64,000 nt of DNA from Marinobacter alexandrii (GCF_005871205.1 NZ_SWKM01000012.1:372001-436000), one strand, 5' to 3'; positions 1 to 9,205 are shown, counted from the stretch's first letter. Translations and numbers: made by a program. The notes: generated by a model from the sequence alone, not told the origin.

Positions 1-1416
1 GCGCCTTCAGATCGAGTGACCTACCGCTTTCCGTTTGCCCAGAAAAACGCGGATACCACGGTTCCGATCATCGTAGGGGCACCAGCTGCCAGTGTGGCGA
101 CCGGCAGGGGTGCTCTTCCTGTCATTATCTACCAGCACGCTGCGACCACTGACCGCTCCGCGATTCTGCCACTGGCGACAGCGGCTGGCCTGACGTGTGC
201 TGCTGACGCGGCAGCGGATTGCTTCGTGACCATCGGTATCGATCAGCCGCTACACGGCATCTTCAGTACCGGCATCGTTGGCAACGTGTTCCCGATCACT
301 GGTGACGACCCCAGTCAGGCGGGTGCTTCGGCTGAAGCCAGCGAGCGTCACTTTGGCTTTGCCGCCGACGCTGACCTGAATGCGGTGACAGCGGATCAGG
401 TCGCTGAACCGGGTTCTGGTGACCTGTTCCTGAACTTCACCAACTACGCCAACACCCGGGATAACATGCGCCAGGGAGCCATTGATCTGCTGAACATCAA
501 TGCTTCATTGGCAAATATCGAAGCAGCTATTAATGCCTGCTCCGGTTGTGCCAACGGCGTGACTCTGGACACCAGCCAAGTCTACTTCGTAACCCATTCT
601 TTGAGTGGCATGGGCGGCGCTGCAGTGCCTCATGTAACTAATGTGGCGGGCGCAGATAATGCCAACCTCGTGCCGGTAACTTCCTCCGTGTTCTTCAACA
701 CCGGCGGCCAGTTCACACGTGTGGCCGAGAACTCCAAGACAATAGCGGTAGAAAAGGGGTTGTTGTCTGCTTTGGATGAAGCTTCTGATGGCATCCTGGC
801 TCAAGGCCGAATTGAACTGGACCTCTACTTCAACATCTTCCAGGGCCTGCTCGACTCGGCCGATCCGACCGCCTTCGCCCCGCTCTATAAAGGGCAGTCA
901 GTTTTGGTGACCGAGATCGCCGGTGATCCGACCGATCCTGAGAAGCCGACCGATGGCACCATTCCGAATGCTGCGGACGAAGAGGGAGCGCTGCCTCCGC
1001 TAAGCACCACCATTGCTGAGACCGGCTTTGAGATCGACGGTGAGAATATGCCACTGGCGGGTACCGATCCAATGGCTGCGGCCATGGCTGCAGCCGCCAT
1101 TCAGGAAAATGCTATTAACAATACCTTGCCGGTTATCACCCGCTACACCGAAGGCGCGCACGGCAACCCGATCTCTGCTGGCACGAAGGAATCTGAAGCC
1201 TTCTCATCCGCGGCGGTTTTTGACGAGATGGTTGCCCAACTGCTGGAGCTGTTCTCCGCGGGTACTGTTTCTGTGACCAACGGCTGTGTGGTTCAGGGTG
1301 TTGACGGTACTGACTGCGACAACCCTGATAACAGCGACCCCGGCGCAGATCCTGATGGCGGCTCCGGCGGCGGTGATGGCGGCGGCGACGGTGGCGTTAT
1401 TCCCCTGCCGTTCTAA
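1..1416 (+). CDS. Secreted lipase-like alpha/beta hydrolase, 5' end missing
   Basis: The reading frame is open at the left edge, so the start, and presumably a signal or lipoprotein peptide, lies outside the window; a GTG at 16 is internal. The product resembles the VolA/Pla-1 group of large bacterial extracellular lipases. An early strand reads LPVIIYQHAATTDRSAI, as in an alpha/beta-hydrolase core, and the probable nucleophile serine lies in THSLSGMGG near codon 200, where His replaces the first Gly of GxSxG. A late GAHGNP could carry the catalytic His. The C-terminus is a Gly/Asp-rich low-complexity tail ending IPLPF. It precedes the DUF1302 and DUF1329 genes on the same strand, suggesting joint lipid handling at the cell surface. 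Substrate is unknown; the hydrolase call is moderately firm and the subfamily tentative. Confidence 0.65.
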   Translation, partial: APSDRVTYRFPFAQKNADTTVPIIVGAPAASVATGRGALPVIIYQHAATTDRSAILPLATAAGLTCAADAAADCFVTIGIDQPLHGIFSTGIVGNVFPITGDDPSQAGASAEASERHFGFAADADLNAVTADQVAEPGSGDLFLNFTNYANTRDNMRQGAIDLLNINASLANIEAAINACSGCANGVTLDTSQVYFVTHSLSGMGGAAVPHVTNVAGADNANLVPVTSSVFFNTGGQFTRVAENSKTIAVEKGLLSALDEASDGILAQGRIELDLYFNIFQGLLDSADPTAFAPLYKGQSVLVTEIAGDPTDPEKPTDGTIPNAADEEGALPPLSTTIAETGFEIDGENMPLAGTDPMAAAMAAAAIQENAINNTLPVITRYTEGAHGNPISAGTKESEAFSSAAVFDEMVAQLLELFSAGTVSVTNGCVVQGVDGTDCDNPDNSDPGADPDGGSGGGDGGGDGGVIPLPF

Positions 1417-1426
1417 TTTCGCGGAC

Positions 1427-1450
1427 GGCGCCCCAGGAGTCCGGGGCGCC
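1427..1450 (+). terminator. GC-rich hairpin after the lipase gene, no T-run
   Basis: Perfect 8-bp arms (1427-1434 and 1443-1450) enclose an 8-base loop just after the lipase stop. No T-tract follows, so it may be a weak terminator or an mRNA-stabilising hairpin. The downstream DUF1302 gene is only about 90 bases away, so readthrough is likely. Confidence 0.35.
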
Positions 1451-1538
1451 CCCAGACCCTCTTACGATAACAAGTAAATCAAGGCGTTAGCCTCGCCATA
1501 TGGGGGAGGCTTTGCCCAAAACTTGCGGAGCAAGCGCA

Positions 1539-3467
1539 ATGACAACAAAAAACTCCAAACTGCCCAAATCGATTCGTCTGGCAGTGGCGGTAAAGCTGGC
1601 CTGCCTTTCGGCCACGGCCGCGGCCTTCGATTTCAGCATCTACGAGATTGATGCCTCCTTCAGCACCACGCTGACAGTAGGTACTGCCTACCGCCTGGAA
1701 GATCAGGACAAGAGCCTGATCACCCAGGGTAACCTCGGACCGGAATTCGCTTTCAGCAACACCGGTGCGTCATCCAACAACTTCGACGACGGCAACCTGA
1801 ACTTCGAGAAAAACGAGCCTTACTCCACCATCGCGCGTGGCCGCAGTGAGCTGTTCCTGGACTACGCGCCAGACAGCGACACCCTGACCCGGGTCGGCGC
1901 ACTGGCTCGTGCCAGCTACTACTACGACTTCGAGCTCAAGGATAACCCGCGGGCAACTGACCCGGTGGGTCAGCAGCGTGAGCTGAACCCTGAGGCGAAG
2001 GACAACGCTTCTGGTGTCGACCTGCTGGACGCCTACGTATTCTCCGACTGGTACTTTGGCGATACCCCGGTATCCATCCGTTACGGCCGCCAGGTGGTGA
2101 ACTGGGGTGAGAGTACCTTCATTCTGGGCGGTATCAACGCCATCAACCCGATCGACGTACCAGCGTTCCGCGCACCGGGTGCCGAGCTGAAAGACGTACT
2201 GCTGCCGGTTGAGATGCTCTACACCTCAGCGGGCGTCACCGAAGAAATTACCGTTGAAGCCTTTGTCCAGACCGATTGGGAGCCGTTCCGCATCGACGAT
2301 TGCGGCACCTTCTTCTCGTCTGCTGACGTAGCCGCCGACGGCTGTGGCCCGGTACTGCTGGCTGGTCAGGTGCCTGACTCCCAGGCCTTTGAGGAAGGCT
2401 TTATCGCGCCCCGTCTGGGCGATAAAGAGCCTGGTGACAAGGACCAGTTCGGTGTGGCAGCACGCTATTTCGCCACCGACCTGAATGCTGAGCTTGGTGT
2501 GTTCTACACCCGCTACCACAGCCGCCTGCCGTACATCAGTGGTGTGGTGAACAACCCCGAAGATGCGGACGAAACCCAGCAGTTCGATCCGTCCAAGCCG
2601 TCTTCGCGGTTCCCCAGCTACTTCATTGAGTACCCCAAGGGCATCGACCTGTATGGCGTGAGCATCAACACCACGCTGCCAACCGGTACATCGCTTGGTG
2701 CGGAATATAGCTACCGTCCGAACATGCCGATCCAGTGGAACACCTTTGAGCTGATCTACGGTGGTCTGCAGCAGCGGGGCCCGGACGGTCAGGTGATCAG
2801 TAAGCTGGAACAGCGCCGACAGGAGAAAGGCGGTACCTATGCAGGCACGGCTGTTGAGGGTTATGACCGTTACGGCGTATCCCAGGCCCAGGCCACAGCG
2901 ATTCACTTCATCGACCGTGTCATGGGTGCGGCCCGTTTCATCATCGTGGCTGAGGTCGGTGCGACCTACGTGCACGATCTGGCGGACAAGTCTGAGGCGC
3001 GCTATGGCCGTTCGGGCATCTACGGTGTTGGCTCGGTTCCCCTGGAAGGCGAAAGCTTCACTGGCGACTTCTGCAGCAACGGCCCGGCGACTGGTAATGA
3101 AGACAACAGAAGACGTGAAAGTGGTGATCCGACTCGTCTGAACATCAATCCGACCAACTGCGGCAATGACGGCTTTACCACGTCCTTCTCCTGGGGCTAC
3201 CGGACCCTGTTCGTCTGGGATTACCCGGATGCCGTGGCCGGTATCAACATGCGCCCGAAACTGTTCTGGACTCACGACGTGAAAGGTTATGCGCCGGATC
3301 CGGGCGGCAACTTCAAGGAAGGCAACAAGTCGATCGGTCTGGGGCTCGAGGCCACTTACCAGAACGCTTACAAAGCCAACATCAGTTACACCAACTATTT
3401 TGGCGGCGATTACAACGAGACCAGCGATCGTGACTTCATCGCAGCCTCCGTCTCCTATTCATTCTAA
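1539..3467 (+). CDS. DUF1302 family outer-membrane protein
   Basis: A 642-residue exported protein of the DUF1302 family. The start at 1539 is preferred over an in-frame ATG at 1500 because GGAG sits 8 bases upstream and the protein then begins with a normal signal peptide: basic start, hydrophobic stretch, cleavage after the Ala run near residue 29. The body has many alternating aromatic/polar stretches and ends in SVSYSF with a C-terminal Phe, as expected of an outer-membrane beta-barrel. DUF1302 genes are nearly always next to DUF1329 genes, as here (34-base gap). In other bacteria the pair has been linked to uptake or handling of hydrophobic compounds such as lipids or sterols, but its biochemical role is not settled. 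Family call firm; function open. Confidence 0.85.
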   Translation: MTTKNSKLPKSIRLAVAVKLACLSATAAAFDFSIYEIDASFSTTLTVGTAYRLEDQDKSLITQGNLGPEFAFSNTGASSNNFDDGNLNFEKNEPYSTIARGRSELFLDYAPDSDTLTRVGALARASYYYDFELKDNPRATDPVGQQRELNPEAKDNASGVDLLDAYVFSDWYFGDTPVSIRYGRQVVNWGESTFILGGINAINPIDVPAFRAPGAELKDVLLPVEMLYTSAGVTEEITVEAFVQTDWEPFRIDDCGTFFSSADVAADGCGPVLLAGQVPDSQAFEEGFIAPRLGDKEPGDKDQFGVAARYFATDLNAELGVFYTRYHSRLPYISGVVNNPEDADETQQFDPSKPSSRFPSYFIEYPKGIDLYGVSINTTLPTGTSLGAEYSYRPNMPIQWNTFELIYGGLQQRGPDGQVISKLEQRRQEKGGTYAGTAVEGYDRYGVSQAQATAIHFIDRVMGAARFIIVAEVGATYVHDLADKSEARYGRSGIYGVGSVPLEGESFTGDFCSNGPATGNEDNRRRESGDPTRLNINPTNCGNDGFTTSFSWGYRTLFVWDYPDAVAGINMRPKLFWTHDVKGYAPDPGGNFKEGNKSIGLGLEATYQNAYKANISYTNYFGGDYNETSDRDFIAASVSYSF

Positions 3468-3500
3468 GTAACCAACGACTCGGTAGAAGGAGTTAACACA

Positions 3501-4871
3501 ATGAGAATCATGAGAACCCTGATGTACGGCGCTGTTGCCAGCGCACTGCTGACCTCCGGATCCGCCCTTGCGGCGGTCTCCGCGGAGGAGGCTGCCAAGC
3601 TTGGCGATACGCTGACAAAAATCGGCGCCACCAAGGCCGGTAACGGTGATGAAATTCCGGCCTGGGATGGCGGTTTGACCCAGTCGCCAGCGGGCTTTAA
3701 CCCGGACGACGGCCGCTACATAGACCCATTCCCTGAGGACAAAGAGCTGTTCCGCATTGATCAGAGCAACGTGGATGAGTACTCGGAGAACCTGACTCCG
3801 GGCCAGGTCGCGATGATCAAGACCTATGATGACTACTTCATCCCGGTCTATCAGACTCGCCGTACTGCGACTTATCCTGAACAGGTCATTCAGCAGACCA
3901 TGGAAAACGCCACTCAGGTTGAGTTGGTGGAAAGTGGTAACGGCATGAAGAATTACCAGACCGCGACCCCGTTCCCGATTCCCCAGAACGGTCTGGAAGT
4001 CATTTTCAACCATCTCACTCGCTACCGTGGTGGTTCAATTGACCGCAACGTGGCCCAGGTTACTCCGCAGCCCAACGGTGACTTCAGTGCGGTTAAATTC
4101 ACCGAGTCGTTCACAGAGCGGGTCGCGCTGTCTGACTACGATCCGTCCGACGATCCGAACGTGATGTTCTACTTCAAGCAGGGTATTACTGCGCCGTCGC
4201 GTCTGGCCGGAAACGTTCTGCTGGTACACGAGACCATTAACCAGGTTAAAGAGCCGCGCCGGGCGTGGTTGTACAACTCCGGTCAGCGTCGCGTTCGCCG
4301 CGCACCGAACGTAGCCTACGACGGTCCGGGTACTGCAGCTGACGGTCAGCGTACCGCCGATAACCTTGACCTCTACAACGGCGCGCCGGACAAGTACAAC
4401 TGGGAGCTGGTCGGCAAGAAAGAGATCTACATTCCGTACAACTCCTACCGTGCCGCCAGTGCCGAGCTGGACTACGACGATATCGTCAAGCCGGGTCACG
4501 TTGACCAGAGCCTGACTCGCTACGAGCTACACAGAGTGTGGCACGTCAAGGCGACCCTCAAGGATGAAGAACGTCACGTTTACGAGCAGCGCGACTTCTT
4601 CATTGACGAAGACTCCTGGCAGATCTCGCTGATTGATCATTACGACGGCCGTGGCAATCTGTGGCGCGTAGCTGAGGCGCACGCCATGCAGATGTACCAC
4701 CCCAATGCCAATACCCCGGGTTACGCCTTTGAGACTTTGTACGACCTGCTGTCTGGTCGCTACCTGGTGATGGGCCTGACCAACGAAGAAGATGAGCCAT
4801 ACGTATACGGCACTGAGCGTAGCTCGCGGGAATACACCCCTGCAGCACTGCGCCGGTCTGGCGTCCGCTAA
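3501..4871 (+). CDS. DUF1329 family exported protein
   Basis: A 456-residue protein with a cleavable signal peptide (MRIMRTLMYGAVASALLTSGSALA, cleaved near residue 24) and AAGGAG 8 bases before the ATG. The mature part carries typical DUF1329 sequence, including WRVAEAHAMQMYHPN and a C-terminal region rich in Tyr and Arg. DUF1329 proteins are periplasmic, have been described as having a LolB-like lipid-binding fold, and usually accompany DUF1302 barrels. That suggests a periplasmic carrier working with the barrel encoded just upstream, though this is inference. The gene is very probably co-transcribed with DUF1302 and is closed by a hairpin at 4893-4919. Confidence 0.85.
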   Translation: MRIMRTLMYGAVASALLTSGSALAAVSAEEAAKLGDTLTKIGATKAGNGDEIPAWDGGLTQSPAGFNPDDGRYIDPFPEDKELFRIDQSNVDEYSENLTPGQVAMIKTYDDYFIPVYQTRRTATYPEQVIQQTMENATQVELVESGNGMKNYQTATPFPIPQNGLEVIFNHLTRYRGGSIDRNVAQVTPQPNGDFSAVKFTESFTERVALSDYDPSDDPNVMFYFKQGITAPSRLAGNVLLVHETINQVKEPRRAWLYNSGQRRVRRAPNVAYDGPGTAADGQRTADNLDLYNGAPDKYNWELVGKKEIYIPYNSYRAASAELDYDDIVKPGHVDQSLTRYELHRVWHVKATLKDEERHVYEQRDFFIDEDSWQISLIDHYDGRGNLWRVAEAHAMQMYHPNANTPGYAFETLYDLLSGRYLVMGLTNEEDEPYVYGTERSSREYTPAALRRSGVR

Positions 4872-4892
4872 TGGCGTACTGATAGTGACTGA

Positions 4893-4922
4893 CCCTGGCA
4901 GCGGATCCCGCTCCCGGGGTTT
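4893..4922 (+). terminator. Hairpin after the DUF1329 gene
   Basis: CCCTGG/CCGGGG (one T-G wobble) plus AGCGG/CCGCT around an ATC loop, with one C-C mismatch, followed by TTT. The T-run is short, so termination may be partial. It lies between the DUF1329 stop and the strong SD of the next gene. Confidence 0.45.
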
Positions 4923-4946
4923 GTCGATTAACGGAGGTAATAAACG

Positions 4947-5255
4947 ATGATTGGAATCATGGGTAGCCAACCATTGTTCGAGATTGAAAAACGCCTGCTG
5001 GCTCGCCAAGGTGCGTGGCTGGTGAAAACCCGGGAAATTCCTGAGTTGGGGCCCTATCGGTCACAGCTGGAGGCTATTGAAGCGCTCTACCGTCACGTGA
5101 CGATTTGTTCCGGGGTATTGAGAAAGGAAAAACCGGAACTGGCCCGGCAGTTTGTGCAGCATTCGATCACCGAGTGCAAGAAGCCAGACTGCGAGCTGTG
5201 TGCCGCGCTGCTGGCTCTTGCACCGGATACGCCGGTGGTTCAGCTAAAGGCCTGA
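4947..5255 (+). CDS. Small hypothetical protein with a C-terminal Cys cluster
   Basis: A 102-residue cytosolic protein I do not recognise. The start is well supported by GGAGGT 8 bases before the ATG. It is mostly helical in character with a basic N-terminal half. Four Cys residues are present: one in VTICSG and three in a CKKPDCELC cluster near residues 77-85, a spacing that could bind a metal. The last 16 bases overlap the 3' end of the oppositely oriented glutaryl-CoA dehydrogenase gene (5240-5255), so both stop codons lie inside the other gene. A hairpin separates it from DUF1329, so it may be only partly co-expressed with that gene. Function unknown. Confidence 0.7.
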   Translation: MIGIMGSQPLFEIEKRLLARQGAWLVKTREIPELGPYRSQLEAIEALYRHVTICSGVLRKEKPELARQFVQHSITECKKPDCELCAALLALAPDTPVVQLKA

Positions 5256-6415
5256 ATGCCGGTCTGGCCACGGCCAAGGATCAGGGCGTGAACGTCGTGA
5301 GTACCTTCGTAGGTATTGACGGCCTCAAGGTTCATCACGTGACGAATAACGTGGTATTCGTCGGCAATGCCGTTGCCGCCGTGCATGTCACGGGCAACCC
5401 GGGCAATGTCCAGGGACTTGCCGCAGTTGTTGCGCTTGAGCAGTGAGATCGCGTCGGGCGTGGCGGTGCCATCGTCCATCATCCGGCCTAGTTGCAGTGC
5501 AGCCTGCAGGCCCAGGGTGATTTCCGTCTGCATGTCGACCAGTTTCTTCTGGATCAGCTGATTGGCCGCCAGCGGCTTACCGAACTGGATGCGCTCCAGT
5601 GTGTAGCTGCGAGCTGCATGCCAGCAGAATTCGGCCGCGCCCAAAGAACCCCAGCTGATGCCGAAACGGGCTTTGTTCAGGCAGCTGAAGGGACCTTTCA
5701 GGCCTTCCACATCCAGCTTATTCTCGTCGGGAACAAATACCTCGTCCATAAAGATGGAGCCGGTTTCCGAGGCACGCAGGGAGAATTTGCCCGGAATCTT
5801 GGGGGTATCCAGTCCCTTGGCGCCATCGCGTTCGATCACAAAGCCGGTCACCTTGCCATCCAACTTGCCCCAGACCACGAATACGTCTGCAATGGGGGAG
5901 TTGGTGATCCAGGTCTTGGAACCGCTCACCAGGTAGCCGCCATCCACTTTCTTGGCACGGGTCTCCATGCCAGCGGGGTCGGAGCCGTGGTTGGGCTCGG
6001 TCAGGCCAAAGCAGCCGACCAGTTCGCCGGACGCCAGCTTGGGCAGGATGCGCTTTTTCAGGGCTTCCTGGCCGAAGGTGTAGATCGGGTGCATAACCAG
6101 CGACGACTGCACGCTCAAAGCAGAGCGATACGCTGAATCAACCCGCTCGACTTCACGGGCAATCAGGCCATAGCAAACGTGGTTCAGGCCCGGGCCGCCG
6201 TATTCTTCCGGCAGGGTGGCGCCGAGCATGCCGAGCTCGCCCATCTGGTTGAAGATGGTGCGATCGAAGGTTTCGTGCCGGTTAGCCTCAATAATGCCGG
6301 GCATCAGGCGTTGGTCACAAAAGCTGCGGATGCTGTCCCGAACCTGGCGTTCGGTCTCATCCAGTTGCTTGTCGAATTGCAGCAGGTCATCCCAGGGTGC
6401 AGAAGCCAGAGCCAT
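5240..6415 (-). CDS. gcdH: Glutaryl-CoA dehydrogenase
   Basis: A 391-residue acyl-CoA dehydrogenase that oxidatively decarboxylates glutaryl-CoA to crotonyl-CoA, passing electrons via ETF. It is placed in the GcdH subfamily, not among generic acyl-CoA dehydrogenases, by [15 protein letters not shown], whose Arg97 and Ser98 match the pair that binds the distal carboxylate, and by [14 protein letters not shown] with the catalytic base Glu370. The FAD/substrate motif [12 protein letters not shown] is present. Length is typical. It is the second gene of a minus-strand operon, 21 bases after the thiolase gene, and overlaps the small plus-strand gene at its 3' end by 16 bases. The pair would act in lysine, dicarboxylate or aromatic breakdown. 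Confidence 0.93.
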   Translation of the reverse strand: MALASAPWDDLLQFDKQLDETERQVRDSIRSFCDQRLMPGIIEANRHETFDRTIFNQMGELGMLGATLPEEYGGPGLNHVCYGLIAREVERVDSAYRSALSVQSSLVMHPIYTFGQEALKKRILPKLASGELVGCFGLTEPNHGSDPAGMETRAKKVDGGYLVSGSKTWITNSPIADVFVVWGKLDGKVTGFVIERDGAKGLDTPKIPGKFSLRASETGSIFMDEVFVPDENKLDVEGLKGPFSCLNKARFGISWGSLGAAEFCWHAARSYTLERIQFGKPLAANQLIQKKLVDMQTEITLGLQAALQLGRMMDDGTATPDAISLLKRNNCGKSLDIARVARDMHGGNGIADEYHVIRHVMNLEAVNTYEGTHDVHALILGRGQTGIQAFS

Positions 6416-6436
6416 GGTGTTTCTCCTCAGTAAAAT

Positions 6437-7642
6437 TCAGTGGTTAACGCGTTCGATAACAGCAGCAATGCCCTGGCCTACACCAATGCACATGCTGATC
6501 AGCGCGTAGCGCCCGCCGCTGCGTTCAAGCTGGCGGGTAGCGGTGAGAGCGATACGAGCGCCGGACGCACCCAGTGGGTGGCCTACTGCAATGGCGCCGC
6601 CGTTCGGATTCAGTCGCGAATCGGTTGGATCAATGCCCAACCGGGTGGTGCATCCGAGGACCTGTGCGGCGAAGGCCTCGTTGATTTCGATAACGTCCAT
6701 ATCCTTGAGTGTCAGACCGGCCCTAGCCAGCGCTTTCTCACTGGCGGGTACCGGGCCATAACCCATGACCTCGGGCGAGACGCCGGCGATGGCCGACGAC
6801 ACAATACGCGCCCGGGGCTGAATGCCGGCACGTTCGCCGGCCTCAAGAGAACCAATGATCAGGGCTGCGGCGCCGTCGTTGATGCCAGAGGCATTGCCCG
6901 CAGTCACCACGCCACCCTCAAACAGCGGGCGCAGGCCAGCCAGGGCTTCCGCCGTGGACTGTGGGCGCGGATGCTCGTCCGCACTGACGGTCAGGGCCGG
7001 TTTCCTGCGGCCCTGGGGCACCTCAATGGGCAGGATTTCGTTGTCATAAAAACCGTCCTGGCGGGCCGCTTCAAAGCGGGCCTGGCTCTGGGCGGCAAAC
7101 TGGTCCACCAGTTCCCGATCCAGATTCAGTTCCCGGGCAATGTTGTCGGCAGTTTCCGGCATGCTGTCGGACCCGAAATCGGCCTCAATGCGCGGGTTCG
7201 GGAAACGGGCACCAATGGTACTGTCAAAGGCCCGAAAATCGCGGCTAAAGGGCGACTCGCTCTTGGCCATGACAAACGGCGCACGGCTCATGCTTTCGGC
7301 TCCGCCGGCGACAAACAGCTCGCCCTCACCACAGCGGATGGCGCGGGCGGAATCGATGATGGCGGCGAGGCCGGAGCCACACAGGCGGTTAACCGTCAGG
7401 CCACCAGTCTCAACCGGCAGACCAGCCAGCAAGCCGGCGTGGCGGGCCAGGTTGCGGGCGTCTTCGCCGGCCTGATTGGTGCAGCCGGCAATCACGTCCT
7501 CATAGGCCTCAAGTGCGAAAGCGTTGCGCTCCACCAGGGCTTTGATCACGCTGGCGAGAAGATCATCGGGGCGGACCTTGGCCAGAGCACCGGCATGACG
7601 GCCGAAAGCTGTTCTCAGGCCATCGTAGATATATGCGCTCAT
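6437..7642 (-). CDS. Acetyl-CoA acyltransferase, 3-oxoadipyl-CoA thiolase-like
   Basis: A 401-residue type II thiolase. The nucleophile Cys88 lies in VNRLCGSGL, the His of the second site in GHPLGASG, and the second catalytic Cys in MCIGVGQG. Sequence such as ALVERN, CTNQAGEDARN, MPETADN and TVSADEHPRP is close to what I know of PcaF/PaaJ 3-oxoadipyl-CoA thiolases, although no pca or paa genes are nearby. It is the first gene of an operon with gcdH, so its product may cleave a beta-ketoacyl-CoA formed in the same dicarboxylate or aromatic pathway. Thiolase is firm; substrate is inferred. Confidence 0.9.
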   Translation of the reverse strand: MSAYIYDGLRTAFGRHAGALAKVRPDDLLASVIKALVERNAFALEAYEDVIAGCTNQAGEDARNLARHAGLLAGLPVETGGLTVNRLCGSGLAAIIDSARAIRCGEGELFVAGGAESMSRAPFVMAKSESPFSRDFRAFDSTIGARFPNPRIEADFGSDSMPETADNIARELNLDRELVDQFAAQSQARFEAARQDGFYDNEILPIEVPQGRRKPALTVSADEHPRPQSTAEALAGLRPLFEGGVVTAGNASGINDGAAALIIGSLEAGERAGIQPRARIVSSAIAGVSPEVMGYGPVPASEKALARAGLTLKDMDVIEINEAFAAQVLGCTTRLGIDPTDSRLNPNGGAIAVGHPLGASGARIALTATRQLERSGGRYALISMCIGVGQGIAAVIERVNH

Positions 7643-7738
7643 GTCGGCTTCCTCTAATTAAAGGACTGTGTGTCATTGTGGGCGGACCAGCCCGGCGAAG
7701 ATAGTGGCCGGGCAATCCTTGTCATTTATGCTAGTATA

Positions 7739-7755
7739 GTTTCATTCAGCGAAAC
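7739..7755. promoter_or_regulatory. Operator-like palindrome in the thiolase/membrane-protein intergenic region
   Basis: GTTTCATTCAGCGAAAC: 5-bp perfect arms GTTTC/GAAAC, with the T and A either side of the centre also symmetric. It lies between the divergent thiolase (start 7642) and membrane-protein (start 7841) genes, next to an AT-rich TATGCTAGTATAGT stretch. A 13/17 match (reverse orientation) lies upstream of the FadB-like gene at 11386-11402. The arms resemble operators of TetR-type fatty-acid regulators such as PsrA; the regulator is not identified. Confidence 0.35.
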
Positions 7756-7766
7756 AGAGTTTTGTA

Positions 7767-7844
7767 ATGAGTTTCGAAAAGACTAATCCGGGTGTGTTTA
7801 AAATGCAAGCAGTCACCAAGCTTCCAGCGCTGGGTTCGGTGTGA
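7767..7844 (+). CDS. Possible 25-residue leader ORF
   Basis: ATG at 7767 opens a 25-codon frame (begins MSFEKTNPGVFK, ends PALGSV) whose TGA at 7842-7844 overlaps the GTG start of the following membrane protein in a GTGA arrangement. The membrane gene has no visible SD of its own, so the small frame could serve translational coupling. SD before 7767 is weak and there is no family support, so it could be chance. Confidence 0.3.
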   Translation: MSFEKTNPGVFKMQAVTKLPALGSV

Positions 7845-9205
7845 CGAGCTCAGAATTCCGTGTAAAAGGTATCGAGCACTGGTTGCTGACTATTGCCGTC
7901 ACGCTGCAGTTGCTGGCCATGTGTGTTGCCAGCCAGCCACTCAGTGCCCTCGCCGGTGGGCTGTTTCTGGTTGGTTTCCTGTTTGCCGGTCGTCGTCTGC
8001 AGGGCTATTCCCGGGGCCTGATGTTGGTGGCGCTGTCGGTCACGGCGTGGCTGACCTATCGTGGCCAGCTCGCGATGCCACAACTGCTGAAGGCGTCCGC
8101 CGATGCAGGCTTTTACGCAGCATTTCTGGGTAGCCTGGGGTTGATGCAGTGCCTGGTTCGGCGTTTCGAGGTACTGCGGCAAATTCACGATGTACTGCTT
8201 GGCGGGCGCCCGCTCTGGTTGTACCCGAAATACGCGGTAGTCAGTTGCAGTGTCGCCTCGGTGCTGAATTTCGGCATGATGAATCTGTTGTGCGGCACCT
8301 TGTCCGAGACCCTGCGTGAGCGGGAAATTACCGGGCAATCGCGGTTGCGCTGGCTGCGCAGCGTACTGATCAGTGTGCTGCGGGGGTTTGCCCTGGTGCC
8401 TTTAGTGGCCCCGACCAGTGTCGCCGTTGCCATCCTGACCCGTGAGCTGCCGGCGTTGAACTGGTCGACACTGCTGCCGTTTGGTGCCCTGATTGCAGTG
8501 GGACTGATTTTGCTGGGCTGGCTGCTGGAACAGCGCCGGTTCCGGCGGGTCAGTGCCGAGCGGGTCGCCCTGGAGCGGTGGCCCACCGGTACGGTTGGTT
8601 TGCTGGTGTTGATGCTGGTGGTTTTCACCACGATGGCGGTGCTGGTGGTGCTGACCGGATTAAAGGTGTCAGCCGCAGCGATGCTGGCAGTGCCCGTTAT
8701 TACCGTGTTGTACATGCTGTGGAAGGAGCGCGCGCCGGCGGCCATTGTCCGGGAGAGTGCCGGCCAGATCGTCTCCATGAGCAATGAGATGGGGATCTTT
8801 GCGGCCTCCGCCATCCTGGGCGTGGCACTCTCCAGCGTGATTCCAAGCGATGCCCTCAGCGGACTGGCCAGTTCCGATGGCGGTGTCTTCCTGCTCGCAG
8901 CCGCCGGATTGCTGGTACTGCCGATGCTGTCGGCGATCGGCATCATTCCAATCACGGTCCTGAGCATTCTCGCTGGCTTGCTGCCGCAGCTGGTGGCCGA
9001 GGGTATGGACCCGGTGCCGGTGTCGGTCGCCCTGGTGATTGGCTTCTCACTGGCCATGATGCTGTCACCGTTCGGACCTGCTGTAATGCTGCTGTCCCGG
9101 TTTGGTCAGGTCTCCCGCTGGAAGGTGGCTTTCCGCTGGAACGGTCTGTTCGTGGTTATTGCCATACCGCTGCTGCTGGTGTTTCTGGCCTTAATAGCCC
9201 CGTGA
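7841..9205 (+). CDS. Polytopic inner-membrane protein, transporter-like
   Basis: A 454-residue, very hydrophobic protein with roughly ten to twelve membrane segments and short loops. The GTG at 7841 is the only reasonable start in this frame: an in-frame stop lies at 7799-7801 and no ATG is found until codon 26. The general layout, with two hydrophobic halves joined by a charged loop near residues 225-245, and segments such as MLSPFGPAVMLLSRFG, resemble ion-transporter superfamily permeases (ArsB/NhaD/citrate type), but I cannot assign a family or substrate. Divergent from the thiolase-gcdH operon; its last 15 bases overlap the convergent reductase gene (9191-9205). Confidence 0.7.
   Translation: MTSSEFRVKGIEHWLLTIAVTLQLLAMCVASQPLSALAGGLFLVGFLFAGRRLQGYSRGLMLVALSVTAWLTYRGQLAMPQLLKASADAGFYAAFLGSLGLMQCLVRRFEVLRQIHDVLLGGRPLWLYPKYAVVSCSVASVLNFGMMNLLCGTLSETLREREITGQSRLRWLRSVLISVLRGFALVPLVAPTSVAVAILTRELPALNWSTLLPFGALIAVGLILLGWLLEQRRFRRVSAERVALERWPTGTVGLLVLMLVVFTTMAVLVVLTGLKVSAAAMLAVPVITVLYMLWKERAPAAIVRESAGQIVSMSNEMGIFAASAILGVALSSVIPSDALSGLASSDGGVFLLAAAGLLVLPMLSAIGIIPITVLSILAGLLPQLVAEGMDPVPVSVALVIGFSLAMMLSPFGPAVMLLSRFGQVSRWKVAFRWNGLFVVIAIPLLLVFLALIAP

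Noticed and set aside
2226-3275. 349-codon minus-strand frame inside the DUF1302 gene
   Set aside because: Antisense shadow of a well-supported exported protein.
6440-7657. 405-codon plus-strand frame opposite the thiolase
   Set aside because: Fully antisense to a thiolase with all catalytic residues; no independent signal.
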